NCBI RefSeq assembly: GCF_009856415.1
Contig: NZ_WMEZ01000001.1
Location: 992,001 to 1,056,000, forward strand
Direction: 5' to 3'
Length of the DNA: 64,000 bases
From: Halobacillus litoralis
Lineage (GTDB): Bacteria; Bacillota; Bacilli; Bacillales; Halobacillaceae
Shown: positions 18,549 through 26,879 of the stretch, one piece after another
Position numbering within the stretch: position 1 is the stretch's first letter
Layout: each line of letters starts with the position of its first letter
Made by a program: the position numbers and the translations under genes
Notes under the pieces: model-generated
What the model was told of the DNA's origin: nothing
Database searches by the model: none
Seen by the model: the letters and a program-made list of their open reading frames with translations, nothing else

Positions 18549-18571
18549 ATCCACCGCCTCCTTTGTTTAAT

Positions 18572-18602
18572 ATTATATACCGGGTATAGGTATAATAGTC
18601 AA
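18572..18602 (-). promoter_or_regulatory. csoR-copA promoter with CsoR-type operator
   Basis: On the minus strand TTGACT (18597-18602) is followed after 17 bp by TATATA (or after 19 bp by TATAAT, 18572-18577). The perfect inverted repeat TATACC-G-GGTATA (18576-18588) overlaps the -10. Position and symmetry fit repression by CsoR. A 19-bp spacer is also typical of MerR/CueR promoters, but csoR is adjacent. Confidence 0.75.
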
Positions 18603-18649
18603 CAATTAAGCTTATTAATTCTATATATTTTTCGTGTTTATTTTTTTAC

Positions 18650-18661
18650 TACCTGAGGGTA
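18650..18661 (+). promoter_or_regulatory. CsoR-type operator before the DUF4396 gene
   Basis: TACCTGAGGGTA, an inverted repeat with the same TACC/GGTA arms as the csoR operator, lies 38 bp before the ATG of the divergent DUF4396 gene. It implies copper control of that gene too. Confidence 0.6.
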
Positions 18662-18698
18662 TAGATATTTAAACGTAAAAAGTACTGAGGTGATTGGA

Positions 18699-19355
18699 AT
18701 GTTGTCCACGATTTCTGTGATCGCTCTTGCAATTGGTCTTTTATGTTCTCTTATTATTACCATCGATGTTCTGAGACACCCTCAAATGATGAAAATCATG
18801 AATGTCGTCTGGCCAATCAATGGATGGTTCATGGGTCCTTTTGCCTTATGGACTTACTTTAAATGGGGTCGTTTGAAGAGCAAAGATAATGATAAAGAGG
18901 ATCACCGCGGAAGACCTGCCAAAGTGTTTGTTTCCACGAGCCACTGTTCAGCAGGCTGCACCCTTGGTGATGCGGTTGGTGTACCGATCGTCGCTTTAAC
19001 GGGCATGATGATTGCGGGGTCCACGCTGTTCGCCCACTACACCGTTGAATTTATCCTGGCTTACTTATTCGGCATCCTTTTTCAGTTTTATGCAATCTAT
19101 CCGATGAATAAAGATCTCGGAAAAAAAGGAGCCGTCTGGGCTGCCATCAAAGCCGACTCGTTATCATTGATTGCTTTTGAAGTGGGGATGTTCGGTTGGA
19201 TGGCCCTCGTCCATTTCGTTCTGTTTCAAGAGCCACCGAAGCCGAACGAGGCTACGTATTGGTTCATGATGCAAATTGCGATGATTCTTGGCTTCCTTAC
19301 TAGTTACCCTGCAAACTGGGTATTGGTGAGAAAAGGGATTAAAGAAGAAATGTGA
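18699..19355 (+). CDS. DUF4396 membrane protein of the copper island
   Basis: Polytopic membrane protein (218 residues) recognised as DUF4396. Two N-terminal helices, a hydrophilic loop (about 65-85), then helices at about 95-215. The conserved HCSAGCTLGD stretch (about 83-92) offers His and two Cys as possible metal ligands, and a WxxNGW-like motif (VVWPINGWFMGP) precedes it. Divergent from csoR with a CsoR-type site in front, so copper transport or tolerance is inferred. GAGGTGA lies 8 nt before ATG 18699; the earlier GTG (18690) lies within the SD. Confidence 0.82.
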   Translation: MLSTISVIALAIGLLCSLIITIDVLRHPQMMKIMNVVWPINGWFMGPFALWTYFKWGRLKSKDNDKEDHRGRPAKVFVSTSHCSAGCTLGDAVGVPIVALTGMMIAGSTLFAHYTVEFILAYLFGILFQFYAIYPMNKDLGKKGAVWAAIKADSLSLIAFEVGMFGWMALVHFVLFQEPPKPNEATYWFMMQIAMILGFLTSYPANWVLVRKGIKEEM

Positions 19356-19377
19356 AAAAAAATGATAGGGGTTAACG

Positions 19378-19416
19378 AAAGAAACGTCCAGAGGTGTACC
19401 CCCTGGACGTTTCTTT
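19378..19416. terminator. Bidirectional terminator
   Basis: AAAGAAACGTCCAG and CTGGACGTTTCTTT form a 14-bp stem between the convergent DUF4396 gene and the zinc-ribbon gene. Confidence 0.85.
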
Positions 19417-19422
19417 CTTCTA

Positions 19423-19617
19423 TCACCTTAGAAATTTATCATGAGAATCAATCATATCCGGGTGAAGACCCGTAGATGTTTGAGCATCCTTCTGCATCGA
19501 TTGGTTACAAGATTTACAGACGTAAGAAGCTTTTGGATTTTTACTGATTTTCAAATACTGCGGGTCCGACCGGTCTAATGTGTACGTCTTTTTACAAAAG
19601 AAGCATTTCTTTTCCAT
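19423..19617 (-). CDS. Small zinc-ribbon protein (YlaI/DUF2197-like)
   Basis: A 64-residue protein with two CxxC knuckles, CFFC (about 5-8) and CKSC (about 34-37), so one structural zinc is likely. It resembles the DUF2197/YlaI family of unknown function. SD GGGGAGG precedes the ATG. It is 13 bp downstream of fadH and probably in the same transcript. Confidence 0.75.
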   Translation of the reverse strand: MEKKCFFCKKTYTLDRSDPQYLKISKNPKASYVCKSCNQSMQKDAQTSTGLHPDMIDSHDKFLR

Positions 19618-19630
19618 GCTGCCTCCCCTT

Positions 19631-20398
19631 TTAAAAAGGAAATTTATTCAGCCATTGGCCTCCATCAAGGGTGACGACCTCTCCATTCATATAAGCCCCT
19701 TCTTCAGATAAAATGAACTTCGCAAGGCCCGCGATTTCCTCTGGTTTCCCTAAGCGGCCAAGAGGTACGGAAGCAAGCGTACGCTGGGCTGCTTTCTCTG
19801 ATTGAAACAGTTTCTCAGCTCCACCGGTCCGTTCAATCGGCCCAGGAGCAATGGCATTGGCCCGTATGCCGTATTTCGTTCCCCATTCCACCGCAAGTGT
19901 CCGAGTCATCGTGAGCACTCCTGATTTCGCTGAAGCGGAATGAATCACGCCAGCGCCCGCATTCCATGCGTAGGTAGCGACGATGTTTAAAATCGACCCC
20001 TTAATTTCATTTTCAATCCAATACTTACCGACGGCCTGGCTGCAATAAAATGTTCCATTCAAAACGATGTTGATGACGGAATTCCATCCGTTCGGAGACA
20101 ACTCTTCTGCGGGTGCAATGAAATTACCTGCAGCGTTATTGACGAGATGATCGATTCTCCCGAAGGCTTCTACTGTCTCTTTCACCATCCGCTGGGTATC
20201 TTCTACTTCACGGACGTCCATTTGAACGGTTAGGACATGATCTTCTTTTCCATTGGCGATTTGTTTTTTCGCTTCTTCCAACCGTTCTACATTCCGGCCG
20301 GTAATTGCAACCTTTGCTCCTTCTTCTACAAACCTCTGTGCCATATGCAGTCCCATTCCGCTGGAACCACCTGTAACGATAACGACTTGATTTTCCAT
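19631..20398 (-). CDS. fadH: 2,4-dienoyl-CoA reductase
   Basis: Short-chain dehydrogenase (255 residues) that reduces 2,4-dienoyl-CoA during beta-oxidation of polyunsaturated fatty acids. It is very close to B. subtilis FadH (YkuF). NADP-binding TGGSSGMG (about 9-16) and NNAAGNF are present. As in this subgroup, the usual YxxxK is altered: the C-side is HSASAK, and the Tyr of ATYAW upstream is the likely proton donor. Divergent from ykuE, as the two are adjacent in B. subtilis. Confidence 0.92.
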   Translation of the reverse strand: MENQVVIVTGGSSGMGLHMAQRFVEEGAKVAITGRNVERLEEAKKQIANGKEDHVLTVQMDVREVEDTQRMVKETVEAFGRIDHLVNNAAGNFIAPAEELSPNGWNSVINIVLNGTFYCSQAVGKYWIENEIKGSILNIVATYAWNAGAGVIHSASAKSGVLTMTRTLAVEWGTKYGIRANAIAPGPIERTGGAEKLFQSEKAAQRTLASVPLGRLGKPEEIAGLAKFILSEEGAYMNGEVVTLDGGQWLNKFPF

Positions 20399-20510
20399 AT
20401 GTACAAACCTCCTCTTATTGACTACTTATGTAATTCAACAAGAACAAACTGAATACCTGTTCATTTTCAAAAGAAAGTATAAAAATTCGACGTAATCTTT
20501 CCCTCACCCA

Positions 20511-20519
20511 TGTTATAAT
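20511..20519 (+). promoter_or_regulatory. Extended -10 promoter of ykuE
   Basis: TGTTATAAT is an extended -10 (TGn-TATAAT) 28 nt before the ykuE start; no good -35 is seen, as expected for this promoter class. Confidence 0.65.
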
Positions 20520-20546
20520 GGCGAAAGAATTCAGAGGAGAGACGTC

Positions 20547-21404
20547 ATGAAAATAACGAGAAGAACCTTCATCAAACGTACATTAGCGAGCGCGGCAGCA
20601 TTAATCGGCATCAACGCGTTCGGATATTCCTATGCGCGGTACATGGAACCGAATATGCTCGCCGTCCGCCGTCACGATATCGAACACGGGAAGATTCCGC
20701 AGCATTTTCATAATTTCAAAGTCCTTCAGTTTTCTGACACGCACGTAGGCTTTCATTATGAATTGGATGATTTAGAACGGCTCGTTGAAAAAATGAATCA
20801 AGAGGAACCCGACCTCATTTTGTTTACAGGAGATCTCGTAGACGAACCGCACACCTACTCTTTTCCACCTCGCCTCATTCAAATACTGAAACGTTTGGAA
20901 GCGAAACAAGGGAAGTATTGGATCTATGGAAATCATGACCATGGCGGCTATGGAACGGAAAAGATCCGCGATGTCATGGTGCAAAGCGGCTTTCAACTTT
21001 TACAAAATGAACATACCCTCATTGAGAATGGTTCCGCCTCCTTCACACTTGCAGGTGTCGATGACATCATGCTGGGCAAACCAGATTTAGAACGGACACT
21101 CGAAAATGCTCCTAAGGAATCGTTTACCTTATTAATGGTGCATGAGCCGGATGTGGCGCTTGAGTATCAGCATTACCCCGTGGATGTCCAACTGTCCGGG
21201 CACAGTCATGGCGGGCAAGTACAGGTACCTTTTTTCGGCTACCTTGTCACTCCACCGTTCGCTGAACATTTCGTCGAAGGGCATTATCCCTTGGTGAACG
21301 GGTTTAATCTTTATGTGAGCCGCGGGATCGGCACGACAAGACTTCCTTACCGGTTCATGTGCCGCCCGGAATTTTCTGTATTCCAATTAAAATCAACGCT
21401 ATGA
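20547..21404 (+). CDS. ykuE: Tat-exported metallophosphoesterase
   Basis: A 285-residue metallophosphoesterase with a twin-arginine signal (RRTFIKRTLA then a hydrophobic run, 5-25). Metal-site motifs: DTHVGFH (about 64), GDLVDE (about 95), GNHDHGG (about 128), HEPD and GHSHGGQ (about 220-226). In B. subtilis YkuE is exported by the Tat system to the cell wall; substrate unknown. Divergent from fadH. SD GAGGAG lies before the ATG. Confidence 0.92.
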   Translation: MKITRRTFIKRTLASAAALIGINAFGYSYARYMEPNMLAVRRHDIEHGKIPQHFHNFKVLQFSDTHVGFHYELDDLERLVEKMNQEEPDLILFTGDLVDEPHTYSFPPRLIQILKRLEAKQGKYWIYGNHDHGGYGTEKIRDVMVQSGFQLLQNEHTLIENGSASFTLAGVDDIMLGKPDLERTLENAPKESFTLLMVHEPDVALEYQHYPVDVQLSGHSHGGQVQVPFFGYLVTPPFAEHFVEGHYPLVNGFNLYVSRGIGTTRLPYRFMCRPEFSVFQLKSTL

Positions 21405-21505
21405 ACCGGTTGAACTCTTACATTTTTGTGACAGATCGAAAACAAGTCTGTCCTTTCCCCTTTCGAGTGGTAAACTAAAGACAATTTAGAAAGTTGGAGG
21501 ATCTC

Positions 21506-22066
21506 ATGAAATTAAGATTTTGGATCAGCATCATTTTTCTCCTATCGATTACGGCGGCCTGTGGGTCGAAGGATGTCAATGAATTATCAGCCGTGAATCA
21601 ACACGGAAAAGAGGTATCTGTACCACAAGCATACGCCGGAGAATACTGGGTGGCGGATTTCATCTTCACCAACTGTGAAACCGTCTGTCCTCCGATGACA
21701 GGGAATATGTCCAGACTGCAAGCACAATTAGAGCAAGAGAATCTAGACGTTCAGCTCGTCTCGGTAAGTGTAGACCCTGAGAATGACACTCCGGAAGAAC
21801 TGCTTTCTTTTGCCGAGAACTATCAGCCGAATTATGAGCAGTGGGACTTTCTTACAGGTTACTCTTTTCAGGAAGTGAAAGAATGGTCCATTAAATCATT
21901 CCAGTCCCCCGTCAAGAAAATGGAAGATTCAAATCAGGTCGCTCATGGAACGAGTTTTTTCCTCGTCGACCCTGATGGAAACATTGCAGAAACCTACAGC
22001 GGAACGAAGGCCGAATCCGTCGCGAAAATCGTCGAAGATCTAAAGAAATATAAAAGTGAATCCTGA
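21506..22066 (+). CDS. Sco1/SenC-type copper lipoprotein
   Basis: Lipoprotein with thioredoxin fold that delivers copper to the CuA site of cytochrome c oxidase in the Sco family. Signal peptide with lipobox ITAAC, then CETVCP (CxxxCP) in the first third and the conserved His in HGTSFFLVD near the end: both Cu ligand sets are intact. 186 residues from ATG 21506, which has TTGGAGG 5-6 nt upstream. It resembles B. subtilis YpmQ. Confidence 0.9.
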   Translation: MKLRFWISIIFLLSITAACGSKDVNELSAVNQHGKEVSVPQAYAGEYWVADFIFTNCETVCPPMTGNMSRLQAQLEQENLDVQLVSVSVDPENDTPEELLSFAENYQPNYEQWDFLTGYSFQEVKEWSIKSFQSPVKKMEDSNQVAHGTSFFLVDPDGNIAETYSGTKAESVAKIVEDLKKYKSES

Positions 22067-22128
22067 TATTGTAAAATGTTGTAAAATGATAAAAAGAGAG
22101 CTATACTTGGATGGAAAGGAGATCATAG

Positions 22129-22599
22129 ATGAAAGACAATCAAATATCCAACCGCGAATTAGCCGAATCCCTATTTATCGTCAATCGACATGCCAAAACA
22201 GCCCCAGAACCTAGGCATCTCTATGACATTAAAAAGCATACGATTGACAAACTCCTAAATGAAAACCGCGCCAAAAAGGTCGGACTCCATTTCTCCGACC
22301 ATCCGAAATTCAGCCAGCAGCACTCGACCCTCCTCATTGAAGTTGGTGGTTACTATTTCCATGTTCCTGCAACAAAAAAAGACTTTCAAGATTTGGAACA
22401 TTTAGGAAAGGTCGACCAGTCCTACCGGAACCCAAAACCCAAATTGTCACTGTCGAGAGCCAAACGAACGCTTTACCATTATCTGAATTGGAAACAACCG
22501 AAAAAGCCAGCCTATTCTTTCCAAGGCACTTCACAACCGAGTATGCTCGGCCAGCCGACGGGCAGCCCGTGGAACCAGCGCCGAAGAAGGCGGCCGTAA
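22129..22599 (+). CDS. ykyB: YkyB family protein
   Basis: Cytosolic basic protein of 156 residues that matches YkyB of B. subtilis, of unknown function. The body (1-125) contains FIVNRHAKTA and a DUF-type core; the C-terminal tail is Pro/Gly/Gln-rich and ends in a run of arginines, which is probably disordered. SD AAAGGAG precedes the ATG. In B. subtilis it neighbours cheV, as here. Confidence 0.85.
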   Translation: MKDNQISNRELAESLFIVNRHAKTAPEPRHLYDIKKHTIDKLLNENRAKKVGLHFSDHPKFSQQHSTLLIEVGGYYFHVPATKKDFQDLEHLGKVDQSYRNPKPKLSLSRAKRTLYHYLNWKQPKKPAYSFQGTSQPSMLGQPTGSPWNQRRRRRP

Positions 22600-22661
22600 A
22601 CCCTTTTCGAGGTTTCATTTCTTATGAAATAAGGAATGGACAAGGAGAGGAGGATGATAGA

Positions 22662-22871
22662 ATGCCAGTAAGTGAAGTCGAAGATTTTTTATATCATTTA
22701 AAGAAGTATATGGAATACACAACGGAAATGCGTGCTTCTTATGAGCACCTGTCAGATCATCACAAAAATATTGTCGTCAATTCATCACCAACAAAATCTG
22801 GACCCGAAACATTGTCCAAGCATGCCTATGCTTGGCACGATGAATTGTTCGAACGATTAAAGAAGGAATAA
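22662..22871 (+). CDS. Small hypothetical helical protein
   Basis: A 69-residue charged, probably helical protein starting MPVSEVEDFLYHLKKYMEYT. The frame is open much further upstream inside ykyB, but AGGAGAGGAGG 8 nt before ATG 22662 fixes the start. It ends at a strong terminator. I do not recognise the family. Confidence 0.75.
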   Translation: MPVSEVEDFLYHLKKYMEYTTEMRASYEHLSDHHKNIVVNSSPTKSGPETLSKHAYAWHDELFERLKKE

Positions 22872-22900
22872 AAAAATCCGCCTCGGAGCGGATTTTTTTA
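22871..22900 (+). terminator. Terminator after the ykyB unit
   Basis: AAAAAATCCGC and GCGGATTTTTT form an 11-bp stem with a 6-nt loop and T-run. Confidence 0.92.
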
Positions 22901-22937
22901 TTCCTTCTTTTGTTTACCTCTCATCCATATACAACAA

Positions 22938-23491
22938 AAGCTCCCTATTCTTGAATACTCAGTTTCGAGATGTTTCGGGGTTCGTTGCTGAGTTGAGCGT
23001 CAGGGGTGGCTGGGAAGCCACTCGCTTTCCTGTGGGGGAGGGCCGAGCTTCCTCGGACTACGTCCTGCGGGATCTCGCCTATCTCCTTCTCCCACGGGAG
23101 TCTCGCAGCTTCCCAACCACCCCATTCCATGTAAGGGAGATACGAACCCCTATACCGAGAGGGAGTGTCTGCCACTCTCCACCTCCTAAGCAGGCATAAA
23201 GCGCTCTATAGCAAGCTTTTACGTTCTGTAGAGCGGTTTATATATCCACTATTGTTAATGATAAAAGCTGATCTTTTAGAAGTGGTTTCGAGAATCTTCC
23301 ATGGCAAAGGGGCGGAGGGGAATGGCGAGACTCCTGCGGGAACAGAGTGCTTGGTGAGACCCCGGAAGGCGTTAGCCTGAGGAGGCTCACCGCGCTCCCG
23401 CGGAAAGCGAGTCATTCCCCGCAGCCCCACCCACTCAACAAGAGTCTCGAAACTGAGTCTTCCACAATCCTGCCATTTAATTTAATAACGA
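22938..23491 (-). repeat. Composite inverted-module repeat, copy B (inner cassette reversed)
   Basis: Same element as at 24.5 kb, but the inner cassette runs R'-middle-L'. Left outer end AAGCTCCCT then CTCAGTTTCGAGATG; module R' (about 23000-23127); variable middle with TAAAGCGCTCTAT; internal GAAGTGGTTTCGAGA; module L' (about 23305-23430); right outer end CTCGAAACTGAG, ACAATCCTGCCAT and TAATAACGA. The outer ends have the same orientation as in copy C while the cassette is flipped. It lies between convergent transcription units. Confidence 0.9.
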
Positions 23492-23521
23492 ATAGGACCT
23501 ACTTTTATAGAACCCTTCTTT

Positions 23522-24427
23522 TTAGAGGATGTGGTGATCGATGATTTTTACGAGTTCTACGATTTCTGGTTTGGAAACTTGAGCATCGGCTCCGACAATT
23601 TCACCTTTGTGACGAAGATCATCGGTAATCAGTGAGGAGAAGATGATGACCGGGAGTTTGCTCAAATCGCTATGCTCCTTCAACAAACGAGTAAAGTGGT
23701 GGCCGTCCATACGGGGCATTTCAATATCCGTGATAATCACCTGATATTCCTCTTCGATCGTTTTCCCTTCTTCCAATAAATCTTCCAAATGTTCGTAGGC
23801 TTCTCTTCCGTCCTCAAAAGAGACCGTATTTTCATAGCCCGCTTCACTTAACGTTTCCTGTAGCATGGCACGCAGCATGCCGGAATCTTCTGCAATCAGG
23901 ATTTTCTTTTGTGATCGATCCCTTTGCCCCAGTTCACGCAGCTGTTCCGTGTTAATACTGGATTCAGGATTGATATCTGCGACTACTTTTTCAAAATCCA
24001 GCAGCAAAAGCATGTCTTCGTCCATTTTGATCACGCCGGTAATTTGCGTTTCCAAACCCTGATACATCTTATTCGGTTTCTCAATCTGTTCCCACGAGAT
24101 GCGGTGAATCTGTGTAACGGTGTGCACATGGAAAACGATTTTTGTTTTATTGAATTCAGCCAGAATATATTTATCCTGCTTCGGATTTTTGGATGGTGAA
24201 AAACCAAGGGCACCCGCTACATCTACGACCGGGACGACTTCGCCGCGGATTTCAATGATCCCTTCCACTGATTTATGGGAATGGGGGATTTTCGTAACAG
24301 GTTGAGGGTTCAAAATTTCTTTTACTTTTATGACGTTGATGCCGAATCGGTTCTTCCCAATTCCAAATTCGACGATTTCTAATTCGTTTGTTCCACTTTC
24401 AAGTAATATGCCTTGACCCTGCTTCAT
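23522..24427 (-). CDS. cheV: Chemotaxis coupling/adaptation protein
   Basis: CheW-like domain (about 10-150) fused to a response-regulator receiver (about 170-300). The phospho-acceptor aspartate is in IITDIEMPRMDG, with acidic residues in IAEDSG and the lysine in SKPE. CheV couples receptors to CheA and takes part in adaptation (B. subtilis knowledge). 301 residues, usual length. Monocistronic and flanked on both sides by copies of the composite repeat. Confidence 0.95.
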   Translation of the reverse strand: MKQGQGILLESGTNELEIVEFGIGKNRFGINVIKVKEILNPQPVTKIPHSHKSVEGIIEIRGEVVPVVDVAGALGFSPSKNPKQDKYILAEFNKTKIVFHVHTVTQIHRISWEQIEKPNKMYQGLETQITGVIKMDEDMLLLLDFEKVVADINPESSINTEQLRELGQRDRSQKKILIAEDSGMLRAMLQETLSEAGYENTVSFEDGREAYEHLEDLLEEGKTIEEEYQVIITDIEMPRMDGHHFTRLLKEHSDLSKLPVIIFSSLITDDLRHKGEIVGADAQVSKPEIVELVKIIDHHIL

Positions 24428-24534
24428 GAAGCATCGTCCTTCCTTTGATAGAATCCACTCTTTATATCGTCTATCAAAGTCTAAATGTGAAGCCGTTGTC
24501 CTCGATTACTAAAAGCCTCTCATTTGTTCCATAT

Positions 24535-25101
24535 AAGCTCCCTTTAGTTGAAAACTCAGTTTCGAGATGTTTTTGGGAGCTTAGGGGCTGCGGGAAAAGG
24601 TTCGCTTTCCATGGGGCGGGCGCTGAGCCTCCTCAGGATACGCCTTCCGGGGTCTCACCTGTCCCACGCGTCCCATAGGAGTCTCACCGTTTCCCTCCGC
24701 CCCTTGACCATATGAGTGTCTCGAAACCACTACTGGAATAAGCAGCATTTCCAGCTTGATGGAAGTGTGAGAATTAAACTATCAAACTATGTGTTTGAAT
24801 TCTACGAGCTTGGCATAGAGCGCTTTATACTTATAGCACCAGGATAGTGGAAGGCACCTTCCCACAGGAAAGAGGTTCGTTTCTCACCTTCATGGAATGG
24901 GGTAGTTGGGAAGCTGCGAGACTCCCGTGGGAGAAAGGAGATCGGCGAGATCCCGCAAGGCTTTAGCCCGAGGAAGCTCGCAACTCCCCAAAGGAAAGCG
25001 AGTAGCTTCCCAGCTACCCCTGACGCTTATCCCAAGCAACGAACCCCGACACATCTCGAAATCAAGTTTTCCACAATCCTGCCATGTCCTTTAATAACGA
25101 A
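24535..25101 (+). repeat. Composite inverted-module repeat, copy C (complete, L-R order)
   Basis: Complete copy. Left outer end AAGCTCCCT, then CTCAGTTTCGAGATG; module L (about 24573-24705, arms GGGGCTGCGGGAAA and TTTCCCTCCGCCCC); internal GTCTCGAAACCAC; variable middle (about 24735-24885); AGGTTCGTT; module R (about 24897-25020); AACGAACC; CATCTCGAAA and ACAATCCTGCCATG with TTAATAACGA. L and R are homologous to each other in inverted orientation. Confidence 0.9.
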
Positions 25102-25106
25102 GAGCA

Positions 25107-25139
25107 CAAAAAAAGAGCGGGAGGTCCGCTCTTTTTTTA
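25107..25139 (-). terminator. Terminator of the small membrane protein gene
   Basis: AAAGAGCGGnnnnnCCGCTCTTT forms a stem followed by a T-run on the minus strand, overlapping the stop codon at 25137. Confidence 0.88.
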
Positions 25140-25337
25140 ATCATTTCTTATGATGAGATATACAATCAGCCCGACTAAGGGAAAAAATAATGTTGCGATA
25201 AGGACGACGAGGCTGTAGGCGGTACTTCTGCCTTTGCGGACAGAGTCGCGATACGCCCATACACTCGTGATAATATTCAATACCAACAACCCGACCCCGA
25301 AGATCAGGAACGTGAGAAATAAGATGCCGATTTCCAT
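25137..25337 (-). CDS. Small two-helix membrane protein (PLDc_N-like)
   Basis: 66 residues with two membrane helices around WAYRDSVRKGRS, the layout of the phospholipase-D N-terminal (PLDc_N) family of small stand-alone proteins. Function unknown. SD GAGGAGG lies upstream of the ATG. Confidence 0.75.
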   Translation of the reverse strand: MEIGILFLTFLIFGVGLLVLNIITSVWAYRDSVRKGRSTAYSLVVLIATLFFPLVGLIVYLIIRND

Positions 25338-25400
25338 GATGTTCCTCCTCTACTCCCGTATGTAACTTATTCTACGATTAGGAACAGAGAAGGTTTCAAA

Positions 25401-25811
25401 TCAGGCCGCTTTTCTTTTGCTTCGTTTCGATAGGCGGGCATATAGTTTACGCATCCACGTAATCATTACATAAACCACCCCGAAGCTGCTGATCGCGAGA
25501 AGGCAGACCGACCAATAGGAAGCAGGAAGGGTTGAAGTCGTATCGGACATGGCATAACGATCGACGAGCTGAAGGAATACCAGTGCAAGAAGAGTACTGG
25601 TCACATAGCTTGATAGGGTCTTCCAATGATTCAGCATCATCCATTCGATCACCGGTTTGACGACCCACATGAGGGAGAGCATGAATGCAAAAATGAGTGA
25701 AAATTGAACATACTCCGGCTTCAGTCCAAAAACATCCAATAGATCGTGATCAAGCCAGCTTATGGTCTCTTCTAAAAACGATGGATCGAACCAATCCAGA
25801 ATATTCATCAT
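25401..25811 (-). CDS. Hypothetical membrane protein
   Basis: 136 residues with three or so hydrophobic helices (about 35-60, 72-90, 100-122) and a very basic C-terminus (RLSKRSKRKAA), so the C-terminus is probably cytoplasmic. SD AAGGAG 6-9 nt before two adjacent ATGs. I do not recognise the family. Confidence 0.7.
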   Translation of the reverse strand: MMNILDWFDPSFLEETISWLDHDLLDVFGLKPEYVQFSLIFAFMLSLMWVVKPVIEWMMLNHWKTLSSYVTSTLLALVFLQLVDRYAMSDTTSTLPASYWSVCLLAISSFGVVYVMITWMRKLYARLSKRSKRKAA

Positions 25812-25866
25812 CTACCGCTCCTTGTTCTTTTTTACCATTATGAACAAGGATAGAAAGGAATAAACT

Positions 25867-26571
25867 TCACCCCTCTAAAAGCTGGGGTTGTTTGTTTTTC
25901 AGCCACTTCAAACCTTCCCTCCGGCTTAAAGGACGGACTTCCTCCCGATGAAGATAATCGATCACAGCACTTGCATCGGTTTTGCTGTATTCACGGAGCG
26001 CCCAGCCGATCGCTTTTTCAATAAAAAATTCTTTTTCATGCTTGAGATCGTCGATCGTTTCGAAAAGGAGTGGAACATCTGTCTTTTCTTTATATTTCAA
26101 CTGATGGAGCACGCTCGAACGTCGTACCCAGAGGTGGTCAGACTGTCTCCACTCCTCTGTGTAGGGGCGCAGCTTATCTTCGTATCGAAGAAAATATCCC
26201 CCGCACAAAGTAGACGCGATCATATCGACCGTGTCCCACCATGGTTTCGTCATAAGCAATTGTTTGTATGTATCAATGCTGTGTTCCGGAGCTTTCTTGA
26301 TTCCCTTTTCAAGTAAAGCGAGAGCGGCATAGTGACTTTCCCTTTCCGGCTTTTCAAAAAGCAGAATCGCTGCTTCCAAGCGCTCTTCTTCCCTCATCCC
26401 TTTATATTCTTTCAAGAGTGGTGAAAGGATTTGTTTCCGCTCAGGAGCTTTGATCCCGAAAAAGGGATAGTGGTTCTTCATATAGTTTTCCATTGGAATT
26501 CGCTTGTCTTCATCTCTATGTTCTTCAAATGCTGTGGTTACGGCTTCACAAAATTCAGCAGCCTGGTTCAT
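25867..26571 (-). CDS. alkD: DNA alkylation repair protein (AlkD-like)
   Basis: HEAT-repeat DNA glycosylase family (234 residues) that excises N3/N7-alkyl purines. AlkD hallmarks are visible: NHYPFFGIKAPERK near the N-terminus, WWDTVDMIAS (containing the catalytic Asp) and LWVRRSSV (catalytic Arg). GTG 26574 precedes ATG 26571; the ATG is better spaced from GGAGG. Confidence 0.9.
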   Translation of the reverse strand: MNQAAEFCEAVTTAFEEHRDEDKRIPMENYMKNHYPFFGIKAPERKQILSPLLKEYKGMREEERLEAAILLFEKPERESHYAALALLEKGIKKAPEHSIDTYKQLLMTKPWWDTVDMIASTLCGGYFLRYEDKLRPYTEEWRQSDHLWVRRSSVLHQLKYKEKTDVPLLFETIDDLKHEKEFFIEKAIGWALREYSKTDASAVIDYLHREEVRPLSRREGLKWLKNKQPQLLEG

Positions 26572-26630
26572 CACTTCTCCTCCGTTTCTTTAAATAGGCG
26601 CACCCCTATGATCAAGCATAGGAGGGATGC

Positions 26631-26879
26631 TCACCAAATAAATGCAGCGCTCCACAATTGTAACGACATCGAAGCAAGAGTCATGGACTGTGGTTCATCT
26701 TCAGGTAAACGGGGTTTCTGAATGGAAGTCCAGGTAACGGATAACGCAGAAAAGAAAATAGGAGCATGCACCCACCCATAAGGGCGCATGTCTTGTCTTT
26801 CCTTCCCTTCGTTATGAGAAGGATGACGACGATACAGCATCGTCCCTGCTTCCCGCTCAAACCACATGACCACCATCAT
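26631..26879 (-). CDS. Possible small protein coupled to the patatin gene
   Basis: An 82-residue frame whose ATG overlaps the patatin stop codon by 4 nt (GATGATG), the layout of translational coupling. No SD of its own is visible and no family is recognised. A weak hydrophobic stretch (HAPIFFSALSVTW) lies mid-protein. Treat as tentative. Confidence 0.4.
   Translation of the reverse strand: MMVVMWFEREAGTMLYRRHPSHNEGKERQDMRPYGWVHAPIFFSALSVTWTSIQKPRLPEDEPQSMTLASMSLQLWSAAFIW

Noticed and set aside
22488-22661. N-terminal 58 residues of the frame ending at 22871
   Set aside because: They overlap ykyB in another frame; the SD AGGAGAGGAGG sets the start at 22662.
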